Positions 61,145 to 64,000 of a stretch of 64,000 nucleotides of DNA are shown here, piece by piece. Under the pieces are notes generated by a model. The model made no database searches and was not told where the DNA came from. It worked only from the letters and a program-made list of their open reading frames with translations. Source of the stretch: Glycine soja (lineage: Eukaryota > Streptophyta > Magnoliopsida > Fabales > Fabaceae); the NCBI RefSeq assembly GCF_004193775.1, contig NC_041004.1, forward strand, positions 36,790,411 through 36,854,410, read 5' to 3'. Position numbers and translations under genes: made by a program. Numbering within the stretch: position 1 is the stretch's first letter; every line of letters begins with the position of its first letter.

Positions 61145-61151
61145 GTAAATA

Positions 61152-62690
61152 AGAACTCAAGATAGGATTGTTTTGTATTAACATAGATTTTAAATGAGTA
61201 ATGGTATATCATCCTACACATTTTCTTACTACATTATAAAGTATTAAATGAATAAATAAATACATTAACGTCTTAAAAATATAAACACATTTAATATTTA
61301 TAATTAAAAAAGTACAAATTTTAGTTAGAGGATGTAGTTATAAGGCTTAGAATTATTCATTCTGAACTAAGGGACTATTTAGTTCAAAGGAAAGGAAAAG
61401 ATCAGGAGAATTTTAATGGAGAGGAGGAAAAAAGAGATTTCATGGTAAGAGAAGGAGAAAGATTTTAATAGGAAGGGGAGAAGTAACCATTTTCTTGTTT
61501 GATTAAAAGGGGAGAACAAATATTTTAAAATTTAATTTAATTTTGTATTCTTATAATTTTAAATTTCAAAATATAAAGGAGATGTTTGTTTTATAGATAA
61601 AATTTTTAGTCCTAAAAATATTATTTGTGGGTATTATTAAAATATGTGTTTGGTTAAATATTAAAATAGGTAGATATTATTTTTTATATTCACATGAATG
61701 ATTAAAATCAAGATTTTTAAAACCGGATCGATGATTATACCAGTAAAGGTTGGTTCAAGTGTAATTGAACCAGTACTAATTAAATAATATTTTTTTGATA
61801 TAATATATTAAATAACTAATAAAAACAATGTATTATTAATATTTTATCATGTTAAAAATAATGTAATAATGCTAATATAACGGGTGTTCGTGCTTCTCTA
61901 ACTAAGTTTCATGTAAAAAATTATAATCATAAAAATTAAACTCCATTTAAAAGATGTTCATTTAAAAATTACAACCTTAACAATTCAAATACAAAATAAG
62001 CTAGTACATTCACTATTGTAATTACTAAAATATCTTTATTACAAAAACTTTTGTTACATTTCTTGTTTTCTTTGCATGTATTCGACAGTTATGATAATTG
62101 AAAAAAAAAAATTCTTATTAAAAAAGGAATGGAGGAAAAATAAAAAATTATTGTACAATGTGGGAATAAAAGTAATAGTAAATCAAATTGCGGGAACATT
62201 AACGGGATAAAAATAAAATTTGTGGGATTGAAATTTTTTTAATAATGACATAATAGTGGGATAGTGGTTAATTAGAGGATAAATATAAATTTTTACTTAT
62301 TCTTATTCCAAGGGAATAATTTTTCTCTGCCTTTTCTGTCAAATTAAATATTAGTAGAACTTGTGATTATGTTTTTTCCAGGAATAAAATATAGGTAAGA
62401 CTATTTTTTTATGACCTCATAATAAATGTGAGATAATTTTTTTTATCCTGCACTACTGAAAATAACTACAGTCCGTAAAACAAAAAATACAAATATTTCA
62501 ATGTTTTAAATCTCCTTCCTCTCCCCTTTATTCCCCTGCTTCCTCCCCCGTAAAAATTAAATCAACTAATAAAAGTTATAAAAAAATTCCTCCCGCCTTC
62601 CATTTTCCTATAACCAAACACTACGTAAAAAGATTCCAAGACTATAAACATGTAAAAAAGTATATTACAAAAAAATATATTGTACATTAC
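61152..62690. other. Repeat-rich spacer
   Basis: No gene. Ends at about 61371 (GGGACTATTTAGTTCAAAGG) and 62630 (CCAAACACTACGTAAA) form an imperfect inverted repeat suggestive of a large or nested Tourist-like element. Inside, 61700-61780 has TTTTTAAAACCGGATCGATG, one arm of a common legume repeat. Confidence 0.35.
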
Positions 62691-63393
62691 AAAAATGCAC
62701 CAGTGAACTATGAAGTTCGATGACTAACTAGTTTCTGTACAACAAAAATGAACGTCATTATAAATGTAGCAAGTGCTGAGATCTTTGTATTACAATCCAA
62801 ATGGTCCACACACTGCTCAAATGCAGGAGTGCAAAATATGTGGAGTATCAGATAGCATGAGCATCCCCCTTGTCATGAAAGGTTTTTATTTTTTGAGTTT
62901 TGCACAACAAGACTCTTAAATGAATTTATGTTAAGTAACGAATTGCAAAAGTTTTGGAACTGTTCTCAAATAAAAATGCTCCTCAAACAGCTGGTTCTGA
63001 CATAAACAGATATAAACTAGTTATGTTCAGTGCGCAGAGAGGACTGTTGTTGGCATATTTGCCTTCAATCATTTCTTTACTCAACACCCATATATGTTTT
63101 GTCATGCCTGGAAATTCAGTATGGTATCAAGTCTTCTCAAAACTACATAGAATTAGAATGCGGTAACGAATGGCAGCATTAAAAGCACACACTACACTAG
63201 CAGAAGAAATCAGCAAAGCAAGCCGGGTAATGCCCAAATGTAAAAAAAGTAGCTTGGTTAGGCAATTCATGTCAATGTTCATCTACTTGTTTTTCGAAAG
63301 GTTAGTGTCCTAAAAACCAAAATACGAAACCAAAAAATGTTCATGACCCAAAAACAAAAGAAAGGGAAAACGAAACCATACTCTTCTAATATT
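62691..63393 (-). other. Likely 3' UTR of the Ca2+-ATPase gene
   Basis: Non-coding sequence downstream (minus strand) of the stop at 63394-63396. It is less AT-rich than the spacer on its left, as expected for a transcribed 3' UTR. No polyadenylation site is fixed. Confidence 0.4.
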
Positions 63394-64000
63394 TTATGCC
63401 AGCTCCGGACCAGATGGCAGTGCCTCATAACCATCATGGTGCTGCTTACTAGCATCTCTTTCAACTGGGATGCACTTGAGGATAGCAGCTATAGGCATGC
63501 TAAATGCTCCGATTACCACACTTAGTAACCAGAATTGCCAGTTTAGAGGCACAGTGCTGGCAAACGTTCCAAGGAATTCAACTATCACCACTTGAAATGC
63601 AGCGGTGGCGAAAATTATCGCCATAAATATCCAGCTGTCAAACATGCCTCTGAATATGTTTATCTTGTCAATATCTCTGCTGTTTATCTCATTAAACACC
63701 TGGAAGAATAGAAATGGAAAACAGCTGGCTAAATAAATGGAAAACAATGTACTGTACCATTTTTTTTAAGGTTTGAACTTTTATTTTTTAGCATCCATCC
63801 TCAGAGTTTCACATGTTTGGAGTCTATTAAGTATAAACAACAATTAGGACATGGTGCATGGAGAGTGTACCTGGCAAAATACAAAGGAGTTGAATATCAA
63901 CGTGTTGAGTATTTTTGTTGAATCTGAACCACCAAGTCCGAGCAGCCTCTTCCCATCAAAATTTAGAATCCCAAGGATAATTAATTGATATATGCTTTGA
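63394..64000 (-). CDS. Autoinhibited Ca2+-ATPase (P2B, ACA4/ACA11-like), last two exons
   Basis: The visible exons are 64000-63871 (continues outside the window) and 63699-63394; the intron is GT-AG in phase 0. They encode the last membrane helices of a P-type Ca2+ pump: FNSFVFCQ VFNEINSRDIDKINIF is the conserved M8-M9 region of P2B ATPases, followed by two hydrophobic helices (WIFMAIIFATAAFQVVIVEF; WQFWLLSVVIGAFSMPIAAI) and the short tail HHDGYEALPSGPELA. Plant P2B pumps use ATP to export Ca2+ from the cytosol and carry their calmodulin-binding autoinhibitor at the N-terminus, so the short C-terminus is normal. The neighbourhood suggests the tonoplast ACA4/ACA11 clade; the catalytic parts are not visible. 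Confidence 0.93.

Overview
The window is nuclear DNA of a flowering plant, almost certainly a eudicot and most likely a legume close to soybean (Glycine). Genes have many GT-AG introns, long AT-rich spacers, SINEs, MITEs and a degenerate Ty1/copia element. The species call rests on how closely the resistance-gene remnant and the repeats resemble soybean families I know; no search was run. I reconstructed exons by hand from splice sites and reading phase.

Layout. 1-2828: 5' part of a decayed copia retrotransposon on the minus strand, ending in a 232-bp LTR. 3159-4999 (+): last three exons of a TPR/J-domain co-chaperone; the retrotransposon seems to sit in one of its introns. 5798-6354: hAT-type MITE with perfect 8-bp target duplications. 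7187-8786 (+): CC-NB-LRR resistance pseudogene without its NB-ARC core. 10477-14385 (+): secreted alpha-carbonic anhydrase, 7 exons, 272 aa, with a SINE in intron 2. 15838-27701 (+): complete INO80 chromatin-remodelling ATPase, 23 exons, 1532 aa, with one GC-AG intron and a fold-back element in intron 10. 31994-35605 (+): cytosolic NAD-dependent glycerol-3-phosphate dehydrogenase, 5 exons, 465 aa, with a SINE nested in a Tourist-like MITE in intron 1. 37687-42760 (-): nuclear-looking protein with a Rho-N/SAP-like C-terminus, 7 exons, 797 aa, including a chimeric tandem exon duplication. 47638-48085 (+): truncated pseudogene of proteasome subunit beta type-1 (PBF1). 49926-52200: several fold-back and tandem repeats. 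55478-59765 (+): nucleotide-sugar/triose-phosphate-translocator-family transporter, 4 exons, 325 aa. 60628-61144: GC-rich hAT-type MITE. 63394-64000 (-): last two exons of a P2B autoinhibited Ca2+-ATPase.

The genes are independent single-gene units, not an operon or pathway. Their order (J-protein, INO80, GPDH, Rho-N protein, Ca2+-ATPase) matches, as I remember it, two duplicated Arabidopsis segments around At2g41520-At2g41560 and At3g57300-At3g57330, which supports the identifications. I saw no rRNA, tRNA, CRISPR or prokaryotic system. The least routine features are the chimeric exon duplication and probable compensated frameshift in the Rho-N gene, and the layered transposon insertions in introns.
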